This document shows positions 18,500-28,006 of a DNA stretch of 64,000 nucleotides, in pieces. Position numbers and translations under genes: made by a program. The notes beneath the pieces are model-generated. The model did no database searches and was not told where the DNA came from. It worked only from the letters and a program-made list of their open reading frames with translations. The DNA is from Pontiella sp964639125 (GTDB lineage: Bacteria; Verrucomicrobiota; Kiritimatiellia; Kiritimatiellales; Pontiellaceae): assembly GCA_964639125.1 (NCBI GenBank), contig CAZWZW010000001.1, forward strand, positions 1-64,000, given 5' to 3'. The first letter of the stretch is position 1. The number at the start of each line of letters is the position of its first letter.

Positions 18500-19117
18500 A
18501 TGAGATTGGATTTCGAAGCAGCCCGTTATCCCGATTATGGTCCCGCATATTCGTTTGCCCGCAGCACGGATCGCGAGGGCGTTCCACTGGAGGGTGCCGC
18601 CGTTCGGTTTGCCTGGGACGAAGCCGGCCTGCATGTTTTTGCCGAACTGGAGGATAGCTGCCTGATTGCGCTCAATCGCAAAGACGAACAGCTGCACTAT
18701 GAAAGTGGCGATGTGTTCGAGCTGTTCGTAAAACCGCTGAATGCACCCTACAAGTGGGAGATGTACGCCACTCCGAGCGGGAACAAGTCGACGCTGTTTT
18801 TCCCGACCTGGCCAACGGAGCTGTCGCCGGTTGAGGCATTGACCCGGCACGACTTTCATCGTTTGGAGGTTTCGGTTGAGGAGACTTCCCAGGGATGGAA
18901 CGCGCAGCTGTTTGTTCCGGTTGAGCAGCTCACCGCCCTTGGCGAAGGGTGGGGCGGAGGGACGGCATGGACGGTCTTTTGCGGGCGCTACAACTATAAT
19001 TCAGAAAATCTCGCCGAGCCCGAACTTTCCATGGCACCCGCCCTGTCGAAAACGGACTACCACCTGAGCGATGAGTATGCACGATTAGTGTTGAACGGGG
19101 TATCCTGTCGGTCATGA
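18500..19117 (+). CDS. CBM9-like carbohydrate-binding protein
   Basis: 205 aa, starting directly after the lyase stop. The pattern AVRFAWDEAGLHVFAELEDS, GDVFELFVKP and YKWEMYATPSGNKS is that of the CBM9 / DOMON-like family that binds sugars. There is no signal peptide and no catalytic domain, so it is a stand-alone module, unusual because most such domains are attached to secreted enzymes. It overlaps the SGNH gene by ATGA. Role in the operon is inferred as glycan or oligosaccharide binding; a cytoplasmic role would be unexpected. Confidence 0.7.
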   Translation: MRLDFEAARYPDYGPAYSFARSTDREGVPLEGAAVRFAWDEAGLHVFAELEDSCLIALNRKDEQLHYESGDVFELFVKPLNAPYKWEMYATPSGNKSTLFFPTWPTELSPVEALTRHDFHRLEVSVEETSQGWNAQLFVPVEQLTALGEGWGGGTAWTVFCGRYNYNSENLAEPELSMAPALSKTDYHLSDEYARLVLNGVSCRS

Positions 19118-19800
19118 ATAACTTATCCATCACACCATCGATCCGCCCTCCTCAACCCGATGTGGAAAACCATATTGTGATGTGGATGGAGAAATATGGA
19201 CGTCAGCTGCAGGCCACACGAAACATGCCGGATTGCAAACTGCTGTTTGTTGGAGATTCCATTACCGAGCATTGGCCGCTGGAAGGCTATGCGCCGGAAC
19301 TCTGGAATCAATACTACTCACACCACAAAGTGATCAACGCCGGAAGTGGTGGAGACTGCACCGAAAATATTCTGTGGCGGTTGCAGAACGGACTGCTCGA
19401 TCATATTGCCCCCCGGTTGGTTGTGCTCATGGCCGGCACCAATAATACCGGCCGCCGGATGGATACGCCTATGGAGATTCGCAACGGTGTCAGGGCCATC
19501 ATCGAATGTATCCATGCACACTCGCCCTCCAGTCAAATCCTGCTGCACGCCATTTTTCCCCGTGGGCGTGACTCGTCCGATCCGATGCGCCTAAACAACG
19601 AGGCTGCCAACCGCCTGCTTGAGTCGGTGGCGGAATCCGATTCCCGGATCGAGTTTATTGATATCAATGCCGTTTTCCTTGCGGATGACGGCATGTTGAG
19701 TGAAGACATCATGCCGGACCTGCTCCACCCGGGAGCGGAAGGATACCGGCTGTGGGCGGAAGCAATTGACGATTGGATCAAAGCCTGTCTGGATGCTTAA
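19114..19800 (+). CDS. SGNH/GDSL-family hydrolase
   Basis: 228 aa. Block I is LLFVGDSITEHW with nucleophile Ser49. The Gly of block II is in INAGSGGDCTENILWRL, block III is MAGTNNTGR with the oxyanion Asn, and block V is PDLLHPGAEGYRLWAEAI with the Asp-His pair. Closest in style to PAF-acetylhydrolase-like and sialate-O-acetylesterase-like enzymes. Last gene of the operon, so it likely removes an O-acyl (acetyl) group from the glycan. No signal peptide. Acyl substrate not known. Confidence 0.8.
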   Translation: MNNLSITPSIRPPQPDVENHIVMWMEKYGRQLQATRNMPDCKLLFVGDSITEHWPLEGYAPELWNQYYSHHKVINAGSGGDCTENILWRLQNGLLDHIAPRLVVLMAGTNNTGRRMDTPMEIRNGVRAIIECIHAHSPSSQILLHAIFPRGRDSSDPMRLNNEAANRLLESVAESDSRIEFIDINAVFLADDGMLSEDIMPDLLHPGAEGYRLWAEAIDDWIKACLDA

Positions 19801-19803
19801 GGC

Positions 19804-20658
19804 TCAGTGTCCGTTTCGGTAGGCGCGGGGCGTCTGGCCCGTCTCTTTCTTGAAAACCCGGTTGAAGGCCTGGGGCGATCCGAAGCCCGCCTCCTCGGCG
19901 ACCCCCGCGATGGAAAGATCGGAGGTACGCAGCAAGGCCATGGCGCGGTTAAGACGATAGTTATGGATGTAGCTTCCGAGCGGAATGCCAGCGGCTTCTT
20001 TAAATAACACGCGCAGGCGCGATTCGGAAAGCTCCAAGGCTTCGGCCACATCGGCCACTACGACCGTCCGGCCACGCCATTCGGCCATTAGGCGATTCAC
20101 ATTCCGCAGAAGGTTGTCCCGGGGTTCGGGCGGCAGGTCCGTACCGGAGAGCTGTCGATCCTGTTTCAGCGAAAGCAAAAGGTGGAGCAGTACGGATTGA
20201 AGTTGCTCGGCCTGTAGTTCCGAAGGAGGCTGATGCCATTCGTGGAGTAGCTCCTCCAAGGTTTGCTGTGTTCTTTCGCCCATATCCATTACCCGGTTTC
20301 TCAAGGGCTCAAGGAAGGTTCGGGCTTCCATCTCGAATGTGCAGATCAACCATTTGAGTTGTTGCGAAGCCAACTGGCTGAAGTGATGGAACTGGTAGGG
20401 GAGGATGAGCAGCGCCTGACCGGGACGGAAGGGCAATGCAAGATTGTCGATGTGTACATATCCCTGGGTTTCCAGATTGAAGAGCAGAACAAAGCGGTGG
20501 TGCGACCGGTTTTGCAGCGCTTCCTGCTGCAGCTTCTCTCGGCTCGGTCGAAGAAAAAGAAGGATATTGACCGGGGTCGGCAACTTGGTTTGTCCAATAC
20601 CCTTGAAGTAATCCGGAGGTTCTTCGATTTCCGCCAGGGCTTTTTCGAATGCATTCAT
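19804..20658 (-). CDS. AraC-family transcriptional regulator
   Basis: 284 aa. An N-terminal cupin-like ligand domain (PFRPGQALLILPYQFHHFSQ) is followed by a C-terminal pair of helix-turn-helix motifs (VADVAEALELSESRLRVLFK and LSIAGVAEEAGFGSPQAFNR, ending RVFKKETGQTPRAYRNG). Sugar-responsive activators have this layout. It converges on the sulfatase operon end and is divergent from the amino-sugar operon across a 131 bp gap that contains a direct repeat suited to AraC binding. I infer it activates the downstream operon and possibly the sulfatase operon; inducer unknown. Confidence 0.88.
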   Translation of the reverse strand: MNAFEKALAEIEEPPDYFKGIGQTKLPTPVNILLFLRPSREKLQQEALQNRSHHRFVLLFNLETQGYVHIDNLALPFRPGQALLILPYQFHHFSQLASQQLKWLICTFEMEARTFLEPLRNRVMDMGERTQQTLEELLHEWHQPPSELQAEQLQSVLLHLLLSLKQDRQLSGTDLPPEPRDNLLRNVNRLMAEWRGRTVVVADVAEALELSESRLRVLFKEAAGIPLGSYIHNYRLNRAMALLRTSDLSIAGVAEEAGFGSPQAFNRVFKKETGQTPRAYRNGH

Positions 20659-20695
20659 GGAACTATCCTGCTTATTTCCACCAAAAAGTCAATAT

Positions 20696-20713
20696 AGTTA
20701 ACTTTCAGTTAAT
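20696..20713. promoter_or_regulatory. Candidate AraC-type operator (direct repeat)
   Basis: AGTTAAC (20696-20702) and AGTTAAT (20707-20713) are direct repeats 11 bp apart, one helical turn, a spacing usual for AraC-family half-sites. They lie in the divergent region between the AraC gene and the ROK kinase gene. Confidence 0.4.
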
Positions 20714-20789
20714 AGTGATAATTTATTGATCTTTATGTCTATCTGTTCCTGCTCCATGGTGTTTGGCATCACTTGAAAAGGAAGAAACC

Positions 20790-22187
20790 ATGAACATTGA
20801 AGTATCACTTAAACCCGAGCTGGATCCGGATTTTGTTCCGGCCGGACTCTGGAACCGTGCTTATCAGCAGCAGGTGGAAGCATCCGGTATGCCGGTCGCC
20901 GTTTCCATGGCGCTGGTACGCCCCGACGAAACGTGTTCGATTTTTAAAACCAGCATCTTGCCGCTCACCGATGAAAACGAGGCGCTGACGCTGCGTTACC
21001 TTGAGCGCATCCTCAAATTCCTGTTGTGGCAGCGTGGCGGATGCAAGGTATTGATTGCCGGGTGCGATCCGCTGGCCGAAAAACTGGCCGCCATTTATTC
21101 CCCCGGCGGCGAGCGTGAATTCGATCACGAATTCTTCGGTGAAAAAACCTATCTCCAACCGTTGGAGGTTCGTGCTTGTTCTCTCGAGGAAATCCCCGAA
21201 GCACATGAACGCTCGATGCCGTTGGGTCGCCATCTCGATGGTTGCCGGATCGGCTTCGACCTTGGCGGGTCCGACCGCAAGTGCGCGGCAGTGATGGACG
21301 GCAAAGTCGTGTTTTCCGAAGAGGTGGAATGGAATCCCTATTTTGAAAACGATCCGACCTATCACATTGAAGGCATCAACGACACACTCCAGCGCGCCGC
21401 TTCGCATCTGCCGCGTGTCGATGCCATTGGCGGCAGCTCGGCCGGGGTCTACGTCAATAGCGAAGTCCGGGTGGCTTCGCTGTTTCGCGGGGTGTCGGCG
21501 GATGATTTTGAATCGAAAGTCCGCCACATTTTCTTCGATCTCAAGGAACGCTGGGACAATGTTCCGTTCGATGTGGTGAATGACGGCGAGGTAACCGCGC
21601 TGGCGGGATCGATGTCGATGAATGAAAACGCGGTGCTCGGCCTCGCCATGGGCACCAGCGAAGCGGTTGGCTATGTGACCCCCGAGGGCAACATTACCCC
21701 GATGCTCAACGAGCTGGCCTTTGCTCCGGTGGATTATCGCGATACCGCCCCGGTCGATGAATGGTCGGGCGATGTGGGGTGCGGCGTGCAGTATTTTTCG
21801 CAGCAGGCCGTTGCCCGGCTCGTGCCGGCCTCCGGGATCGAGCTTCCCGTCGATATGCCCTTCCCCGAACAGCTGGTGGCGGTGCAGAAGCTCATGGCCG
21901 AAGGCGATGAGCGTGCGGCGAAAATCTATTCCACCATCGGAACCTACCTTGGATACACGATTGCCCACTATGCCGATTTCTACGAAATCAAGAAGATGCT
22001 GCTGCTGGGTCGCGTAACCAGCGGACAGGGCGGGACGATCATGATCGAGAAAGCGCGGGAAGTGCTTGCCGCCGAGTTTCCCGAACTGGAAAAGCAGATT
22101 GAAATTGTAACCCCGAACGAGAAGGACAAGCGCCACGGCCAGGCGGTCGCCGCCGCGAGCCTTCCGATGATTGGAGGATCGAAATGA
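20790..22187 (+). CDS. ROK-like sugar kinase with extra N-terminal domain
   Basis: 465 aa from the ATG after GGAAGAA. The ROK/actin-like fold begins only at residue ~158 (CRIGFDLGGSDRKCAAVMDG, the ATP phosphate-1 loop). VVNDGEVTALAGSM contains the probable catalytic Asp, AMGTSEAVGYV is the phosphate-2 loop, and GDVGCGVQYFSQ replaces the usual ROK zinc-Cys cluster. The first ~150 residues are an unassigned domain. A hexose or hexosamine kinase is likely (GlcNAc, GalN or GlcN), given that the next genes are a deacetylase and nagB. The stop overlaps the deacetylase start. Confidence 0.75.
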   Translation: MNIEVSLKPELDPDFVPAGLWNRAYQQQVEASGMPVAVSMALVRPDETCSIFKTSILPLTDENEALTLRYLERILKFLLWQRGGCKVLIAGCDPLAEKLAAIYSPGGEREFDHEFFGEKTYLQPLEVRACSLEEIPEAHERSMPLGRHLDGCRIGFDLGGSDRKCAAVMDGKVVFSEEVEWNPYFENDPTYHIEGINDTLQRAASHLPRVDAIGGSSAGVYVNSEVRVASLFRGVSADDFESKVRHIFFDLKERWDNVPFDVVNDGEVTALAGSMSMNENAVLGLAMGTSEAVGYVTPEGNITPMLNELAFAPVDYRDTAPVDEWSGDVGCGVQYFSQQAVARLVPASGIELPVDMPFPEQLVAVQKLMAEGDERAAKIYSTIGTYLGYTIAHYADFYEIKKMLLLGRVTSGQGGTIMIEKAREVLAAEFPELEKQIEIVTPNEKDKRHGQAVAAASLPMIGGSK

Positions 22188-22981
22188 ATCCCTATCTTAG
22201 ATTTGTTCAAAACATCGAGGCCGGTGTAAAAGCGGAAAAGAACCGATCGGTTTCCGGGCAAAAAAAATGTGTGGAATCCGAATTCAAAGTGCTGCTGTTT
22301 TCGCCGCATCCGGACGACGAGTGCATCACCGGATTGCTGCCGTTGCGCCTACAGCGCGAAGCCGGCAAGCAGATCATCAATGTTCCGGTGACCTTCGGCA
22401 GCAATGTGGAACGCCAGTCCGGGCGGGCCAGGGAGTTGGCTGCGGCCTGCGGCTATCTCGGGTGGAACATCCTCCACACCACCGACGACTACCGCAACCT
22501 GGAAGTCGACGATATTGTTGCCATCCTGAAGGATGTTCAGCCGGAAACCATCATTATGCCGCATTCGAAGGATTGGAACTCTCGCCACATTTCCACGCAC
22601 TTTCTGGTGGTTGAGGCACTTGAGAAAATGCCGGCCGACTTCTCCTGCACGGTGGTTGAAACCGAGTTTTGGGGGGCAATGGATGATCCCAACCTGATGG
22701 TCGAAGGTGATGCCGGGTTGGTTGCCGATCTGGTGGCGGCGACATCGCTGCACGTCGAAGAGGTTGCCCGCAATCCATACCATTTGCTGCTGCCCGCCTG
22801 GATGCAGGATAACGTGCGGCGCGGCGGCGAGCTCGTCGGCGGTCAGGGCGGCGCGGTGCCGGATTTTAGCTTTGCCACGCTGTACCGCCTGCGGAAATGG
22901 CAGTGCGGAAAATTTGTTGAGGTACTCGACAGTGGAACGGTGCTCCCTATGGGTTCCGAATTCTTGAAGGAGATATTCTAA
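22184..22981 (+). CDS. PIG-L/LmbE family deacetylase
   Basis: 265 aa. The zinc-binding motif is SPHPDDECITG near residue 43; the third ligand is probably in SRHISTHFLVVEA. The family removes acetyl groups from N-acetylglucosamine-type substrates (BshB, MshB, diacetylchitobiose deacetylase). It is coupled to the kinase (ATGA overlap) and to nagB (TAATG overlap). This position is where nagA is usually found, so it may deacetylate GlcNAc(-6-P) or GalNAc(-6-P). Cytoplasmic; no signal peptide. Confidence 0.85.
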   Translation: MNPYLRFVQNIEAGVKAEKNRSVSGQKKCVESEFKVLLFSPHPDDECITGLLPLRLQREAGKQIINVPVTFGSNVERQSGRARELAAACGYLGWNILHTTDDYRNLEVDDIVAILKDVQPETIIMPHSKDWNSRHISTHFLVVEALEKMPADFSCTVVETEFWGAMDDPNLMVEGDAGLVADLVAATSLHVEEVARNPYHLLLPAWMQDNVRRGGELVGGQGGAVPDFSFATLYRLRKWQCGKFVEVLDSGTVLPMGSEFLKEIF

Positions 22982-23769
22982 TGGAAATTATCATTAAGCA
23001 GGATGCGTTGACCGGCAGTCAGGCCGCCGCCCGTGTGGTCGCTCGTTTGGTCCGCGAAAAGCCGAATGCCGTCATTGGTCTGGCCACGGGCAGCACGCCG
23101 TTGATGCTCTACAAGGAGCTGATCCGTATGCATAAAGAGGAGGGCCTGGATTTCAGCCGCGTTACCACCTTCAATCTCGATGAATATATCGGGCTGCCAA
23201 AGGAGCACCCGCAATCCTACCACAGCTTTATGTGGAACCATCTCTTTAGTCAGATCAACATCCCGTCTGAGCGAATCCATATTCCCGATGGCATGGCGGA
23301 GGATATTCCGCTGTCGTGCGCAACCTACGAGGCGGCCATTACGGCGGGCGGGGGGATTGATTTGCAGATCCTGGGCATTGGTTCCGACGGGCATATCGGG
23401 TTTAACGAACCGACCTCGTCGTTTGGCTCGCGTACACGCATCAAGACGCTGACGCAGCAGACCGTGGCCGACAATGCCCGGTTCTTTGGCGGTGACGAGT
23501 CGCAGGTTCCCCGGCACTGCATCACGATGGGTATTGGCACCATTATGGACGCGCGCATGAACCTGATGCTTGCCTTTGGCGAAAACAAGGCCGAAGCGGT
23601 TGCCGCAACCATCGAGGGGCCCGTGACGGCCATCATGCCCGCCTCGATCCTGCAGCACCACCCGATGGCCAAAATCTTTATCGACGAGGCCGCAGCGTCC
23701 AGACTTCAGTTGGTCGACTATTATCGGTGGGTATACAACGGCAAACCGGATTGGCAAAAGGATGCCTAA
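22981..23769 (+). CDS. nagB: Glucosamine-6-phosphate deaminase
   Basis: 262 aa, the normal NagB length. Seen: LATGSTPLMLYKEL (phosphate-binding loop), TFNLDEYIGLPKEHPQSYHS (with the catalytic Asp), GIGSDGHIGFNEPTSSF, and IASILQHHP-like end. It converts glucosamine-6-phosphate to fructose-6-phosphate and ammonia. A galactosamine-6-phosphate isomerase/deaminase (AgaS/AgaI-type) activity is an alternative within the same superfamily, but the motifs are those of NagB. In the operon it should take the product of the deacetylase. Confidence 0.93.
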   Translation: MEIIIKQDALTGSQAAARVVARLVREKPNAVIGLATGSTPLMLYKELIRMHKEEGLDFSRVTTFNLDEYIGLPKEHPQSYHSFMWNHLFSQINIPSERIHIPDGMAEDIPLSCATYEAAITAGGGIDLQILGIGSDGHIGFNEPTSSFGSRTRIKTLTQQTVADNARFFGGDESQVPRHCITMGIGTIMDARMNLMLAFGENKAEAVAATIEGPVTAIMPASILQHHPMAKIFIDEAAASRLQLVDYYRWVYNGKPDWQKDA

Positions 23770-23785
23770 CTTAAAGGTGGGAAAG

Positions 23786-24876
23786 ATGGAACAATTAAAT
23801 GAAATCGCGGCGGCATTCCAATGCCCCGGAACGTATCTGGGTGAAGAGCCGTATGGGTCGGGGCACATCAACGACACCTACAAGGTATTCTACAATGAAA
23901 ATGGACGCGAGGTGCACTATATCCATCAGCGGGTGAACCACAACATTTTCCAGGATGTGCCCGGGCTGATGGAAAATATTGGCCGGGTGACTCGCCATCA
24001 GCGCAAAAAGTTCGAGGAAGCCGGTGCGGATGAAATCGATCGCCGCGTGCTCACCTTGATCCCGACCGTGGACGGGAAGGATTTTTACCAGGACTCGGAG
24101 GGAAACTATTGGCGCACCTATGTTTTTATCGAAGATGCGATTGGAATCGATGTCATCGAAAATACGGATCAGGCCTATAAATCGGCCAAGGCCTTTGGCG
24201 AGTTCCAGTGCCAGCTGGCGGACCTGCCCGGGCGGCTGAACGATACGATTCCCAACTTTCACCACACCCGCTCCCGCTACGATACGTTGATGCAGGCGAT
24301 CGAACAGGATGCTCATGGGCGCGTTGCAAATGCTCAGGCCGAAATTGCTTTCGCAAAGGAGCGCGAGGGAATCGTGGATGTGGTCATTGATCTGATGGCT
24401 TCGGGCGAAATTCCAGAAAGAGTGACGCATAACGACACCAAGCTCAACAACGTGTTGATGGATTGTGAAACGGATGAGGGCATGTGCGTGATCGATCTGG
24501 ATACCGTGATGCCGGGGTCCGTGCTCTACGACTTTGGCGACATGATCCGGACCACCACCAATCAGGCGGCCGAGGACGAGCGTGACCTTTCCAGAGTGGA
24601 AATGAACATTGACTATTTTGAAGCACTGGTGAAGGGCTACCTTGAAACCGCAGACGGATTTCTGACTGTCAAGGAGCGCGAGCTGCTGGCCTTTTCCGGA
24701 AAACTCATCACCTTCGAGATCGGACTACGCTTTTTGACCGACTATCTCCAGGGCGACACCTATTTCAAGACGCACCGGGAAGGACAGAATATTGACCGTT
24801 GCCGCAAACAGTTTAAGATGGTTCAATCGATGGAAGATCAGATGGATGCCATGCAAAAGATCGTAGAGGGATTTTA

Positions 24877-24877
<1 letters not shown>
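23786..24877 (+). CDS. N-acetylhexosamine 1-kinase-like kinase (paralogue 1)
   Basis: 363 aa from the ATG at 23786 (AAAGGTGG upstream). Aminoglycoside phosphotransferase fold: YGSGHINDTYKVFY (ATP/substrate loop), catalytic VTHNDTKLNNVLMD, and metal-binding CVIDLDTVMPGSVLYDFGD. The HNDTK form matches Bifidobacterium NahK, which phosphorylates GlcNAc or GalNAc at C1. Followed at once by a UDP-sugar epimerase (TAATG overlap) and, nearby, a nucleotidyltransferase: the other steps of that route. Substrate assignment rests on homology and context. Confidence 0.85.
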
Positions 24878-25791
<914 letters not shown>

Positions 25792-25816
25792 GATGCAAAG
25801 GGAGGGAAGGGGATTC

Positions 25817-26938
25817 ATGAAACCGACTAAGATTGCAGAACAATTTGAGGTTTCAGGGTTGCTGGCCAGCATCCGCCCAACGGGTAGCGGGAATGTAAAC
25901 GACACCTATCTTGCCGTTTTTCGCACCCACTTTTCCGAAGAGCGTGTCATTATCCAGCGTGTGAACCGCCATGTCTTCGCCAATCCCGAATGGATCATGG
26001 AGAACATGAGCATCCTCACCAGCCACTGCCACAAGCAACTGCAGTCCGAAAGCGGAACGGCGGATCGCATCTGGCAGCTTCCGCGTATTGTGCCCTGCCG
26101 CGACGGACAGGATTTCTTCAAGGATACCAACGGCGACTTCTGGCGCGCGTTAACCCTCATTGCTTCGGCTAAATCCTATGATGTGGCCCAGAACGAGGAG
26201 CATGCTTTCGAGATTGGAACGGTGCTTGGCCAGTTTCACCGACTGGTCTCCAGCATGAATCCGTTGAGCCTGCGCGATACCCTGCCCGGGTTCCATGAGA
26301 CGCCGAGCTATCTGGAGCAATATGATGCGGTTGTTCAGACACCTGAAGCACAAGAGCTCATCAAGAGCTCCATGGAGGTTCGGAACCTGCAGCAGTTTAT
26401 CGAGGAACGGCGCGGGTTTGCTTTCGCATTGCAGAATGCATTGGAATCCGGCGAGCTGAGCATACGTTTGATCCATGGCGATCCGAAGATCAGCAACATC
26501 ATGATCGATGACGATACCGGTAAGGGGACGGCCATCATCGATCTCGATACCGCCAAGCCCGGCCTCATCCACTACGACTTCGGGGATGCCTTGCGTTCGC
26601 TCTGCAACCGGGCCGGGGAGGAGACGGACGAGATCGGCAAGGTGGTGTTCGATTTGGATTTGTGCGAAGCATTTGTGCGCGGATACATCGGCCATGCCAG
26701 AGATTTCCTCACGGCCAACGACAAGAAATACCTCTACGACTCCATCCGCCTGATCACCTTTGAACTGGGGCTGCGCTTTTTTCAGGACTATCTTGTCGGT
26801 AACCGCTATTTCAAGGTCAAGAGTCCCGAGCAGAACCTCCAGCGCGCACAGGTGCAGTTCCGCCTGTGCGAAAGCATCGAGACCCGCCGCCGCCAGATCC
26901 AGAAGGTGCTGGAGCTGGCACTCAAAGGCGGGGATTGA
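25817..26938 (+). CDS. N-acetylhexosamine 1-kinase-like kinase (paralogue 2)
   Basis: 373 aa from the ATG at 25817 after GGGAGGGAAGGGG. Same architecture as the gene two places upstream: TGSGNVNDTYLAVF, catalytic LIHGDPKISNIMID and IIDLDTAKPGLIHYDFGD. The catalytic loop HGDPK differs from HNDTK of paralogue 1, and sequence divergence is large, so it probably has a different hexose(amine) substrate. Last gene of the amino-sugar operon; a palindromic repeat begins three bases after its stop. Confidence 0.8.
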   Translation: MKPTKIAEQFEVSGLLASIRPTGSGNVNDTYLAVFRTHFSEERVIIQRVNRHVFANPEWIMENMSILTSHCHKQLQSESGTADRIWQLPRIVPCRDGQDFFKDTNGDFWRALTLIASAKSYDVAQNEEHAFEIGTVLGQFHRLVSSMNPLSLRDTLPGFHETPSYLEQYDAVVQTPEAQELIKSSMEVRNLQQFIEERRGFAFALQNALESGELSIRLIHGDPKISNIMIDDDTGKGTAIIDLDTAKPGLIHYDFGDALRSLCNRAGEETDEIGKVVFDLDLCEAFVRGYIGHARDFLTANDKKYLYDSIRLITFELGLRFFQDYLVGNRYFKVKSPEQNLQRAQVQFRLCESIETRRRQIQKVLELALKGGD

Positions 26939-26940
26939 GG

Positions 26941-27066
26941 CTAGAGCATTTTAGAAATGTCGTATCCGCTTCGTTTATGTACTGGAGGGGCGGAGGCTTC
27001 TCCGCCCGGGCGCTCGGCGAGCGCCCCTCCACCGAGGTGGCTATGGTTTTGTTTTAAATGCTCTAG
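26941..27066. repeat. Palindromic extragenic repeat, copy 1 (BIME-like)
   Basis: Ends are inverted (CTAGAGCATTTTA left, TAAATGCTCTAG right). The core holds GGAG plus GGGCGGAG-loop-CTCCGCCC, then GGGCGCTC-ggc-GAGCGCCC plus CTCC, an inverted pair of GGAG-type REP palindromes. A second copy lies at 38548-38648 in the opposite orientation and lacks the first core hairpin. The right terminus supplies the TAG stop of the nucleotidyltransferase gene (27063-27065, minus strand). Confidence 0.85.
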
Positions 27067-27959
27067 TCCCAGAGTCTGGGCGGATAGGTCCCGGCGGCGT
27101 GCATGGCCTGCAGGGCCGCAACGACGGTGGGCTTGTCTTCGGGATAGGTGACGCCGAACCATTTTCCTTCAGAGCTGAGCACCTTGACGCGGGTTTGTCC
27201 GTTGTTGATCATGTCGTCAACAATTTCCGGGATATACCACTCGGACTTCAGTTCCTGTCCCTTCGCTTTAAGGAATGCGATGAACTTTTCTTCCAGGGTT
27301 TGGAAAAACGAGGGGCTGAAGCCCCAGAAGTTCATGGAGCAGATTTCCTCGCCGGTCATATCGGTGACGGTATTGTTCTCGTGAAACTGGATGGTGCCGT
27401 CTTCGTTGGCTTCAATGTGCGTGCGCTCGACGATGCTGGAAAGAAAGCCATCGGTGGTGCCGCAGATGCCGCGTGAGACGGAGCCATGAGGCGAAAGCGT
27501 ATTGCGGATCAGGTAGCCGACCATGCAGCTTTCGCCTTCAGGCATGCTTGCGAACGCCTCGCTGATCGTTTGGTAGGCTTCCGCTCCATAAAAGTCATCG
27601 GCGTTTTGCACGGCAAAGGGTTCGTTGATCAGACCCTTGCAGGCGAGTACGGCCTGGCCGGTGCCCCATGGCTTGGTGCGACCCGCGGGGAGGGTGAATC
27701 CGTCCGGCAGGTTTTCCAGAGACTGGAACGCATACTGCACCTCGATCATGCCTTCAAAGCGGCTTCCGACCTGTTCCTTGAATTCGGCTTCGAAGTCGGT
27801 GCGGATGACGAATACGATCTTGCCAAAGCCAGCCTGGATGGCGTCGTGGATGGAATATTCGAGCAGGGTTTCGCCGTTGGGTCCAACGGGGTCCATTTGC
27901 TTGAGTCCGCCATAGCGGCTGCCCATTCCGGCGGCCATGATTACGAGTGTCGGTTTCAT
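27063..27959 (-). CDS. Sugar nucleotidyltransferase (UTP:sugar-1-phosphate type)
   Basis: 298 aa. The N-terminal nucleotide-binding loop is MAAGMGSRYGGLKQMDPVGP, a GxGxRxxxxK-type pyrophosphorylase signature. Next are KPWGTGQAVLAC and QNADDFYGAEAY (metal-binding Asp pair). The protein fits the uridylyltransferase-like group that works beside NahK kinases, making UDP-GalNAc/UDP-GlcNAc from the 1-phosphate. Located 47 bp downstream of the symporter gene on the same strand, so probably co-transcribed. Base preference (UTP versus CTP/GTP) is not visible from sequence. Confidence 0.82.
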   Translation of the reverse strand: MKPTLVIMAAGMGSRYGGLKQMDPVGPNGETLLEYSIHDAIQAGFGKIVFVIRTDFEAEFKEQVGSRFEGMIEVQYAFQSLENLPDGFTLPAGRTKPWGTGQAVLACKGLINEPFAVQNADDFYGAEAYQTISEAFASMPEGESCMVGYLIRNTLSPHGSVSRGICGTTDGFLSSIVERTHIEANEDGTIQFHENNTVTDMTGEEICSMNFWGFSPSFFQTLEEKFIAFLKAKGQELKSEWYIPEIVDDMINNGQTRVKVLSSEGKWFGVTYPEDKPTVVAALQAMHAAGTYPPRLWD

Positions 27960-28006
27960 CTTAATGGTTCCTTTGAGGTGAAGGTTGATATTGGATCTCG
28001 TCCCCG

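Noticed and set aside
20805..22136. 443-codon minus-strand frame opposite the ROK kinase
   Set aside because: Antisense shadow caused by GC-rich codon structure; no recognisable domain.
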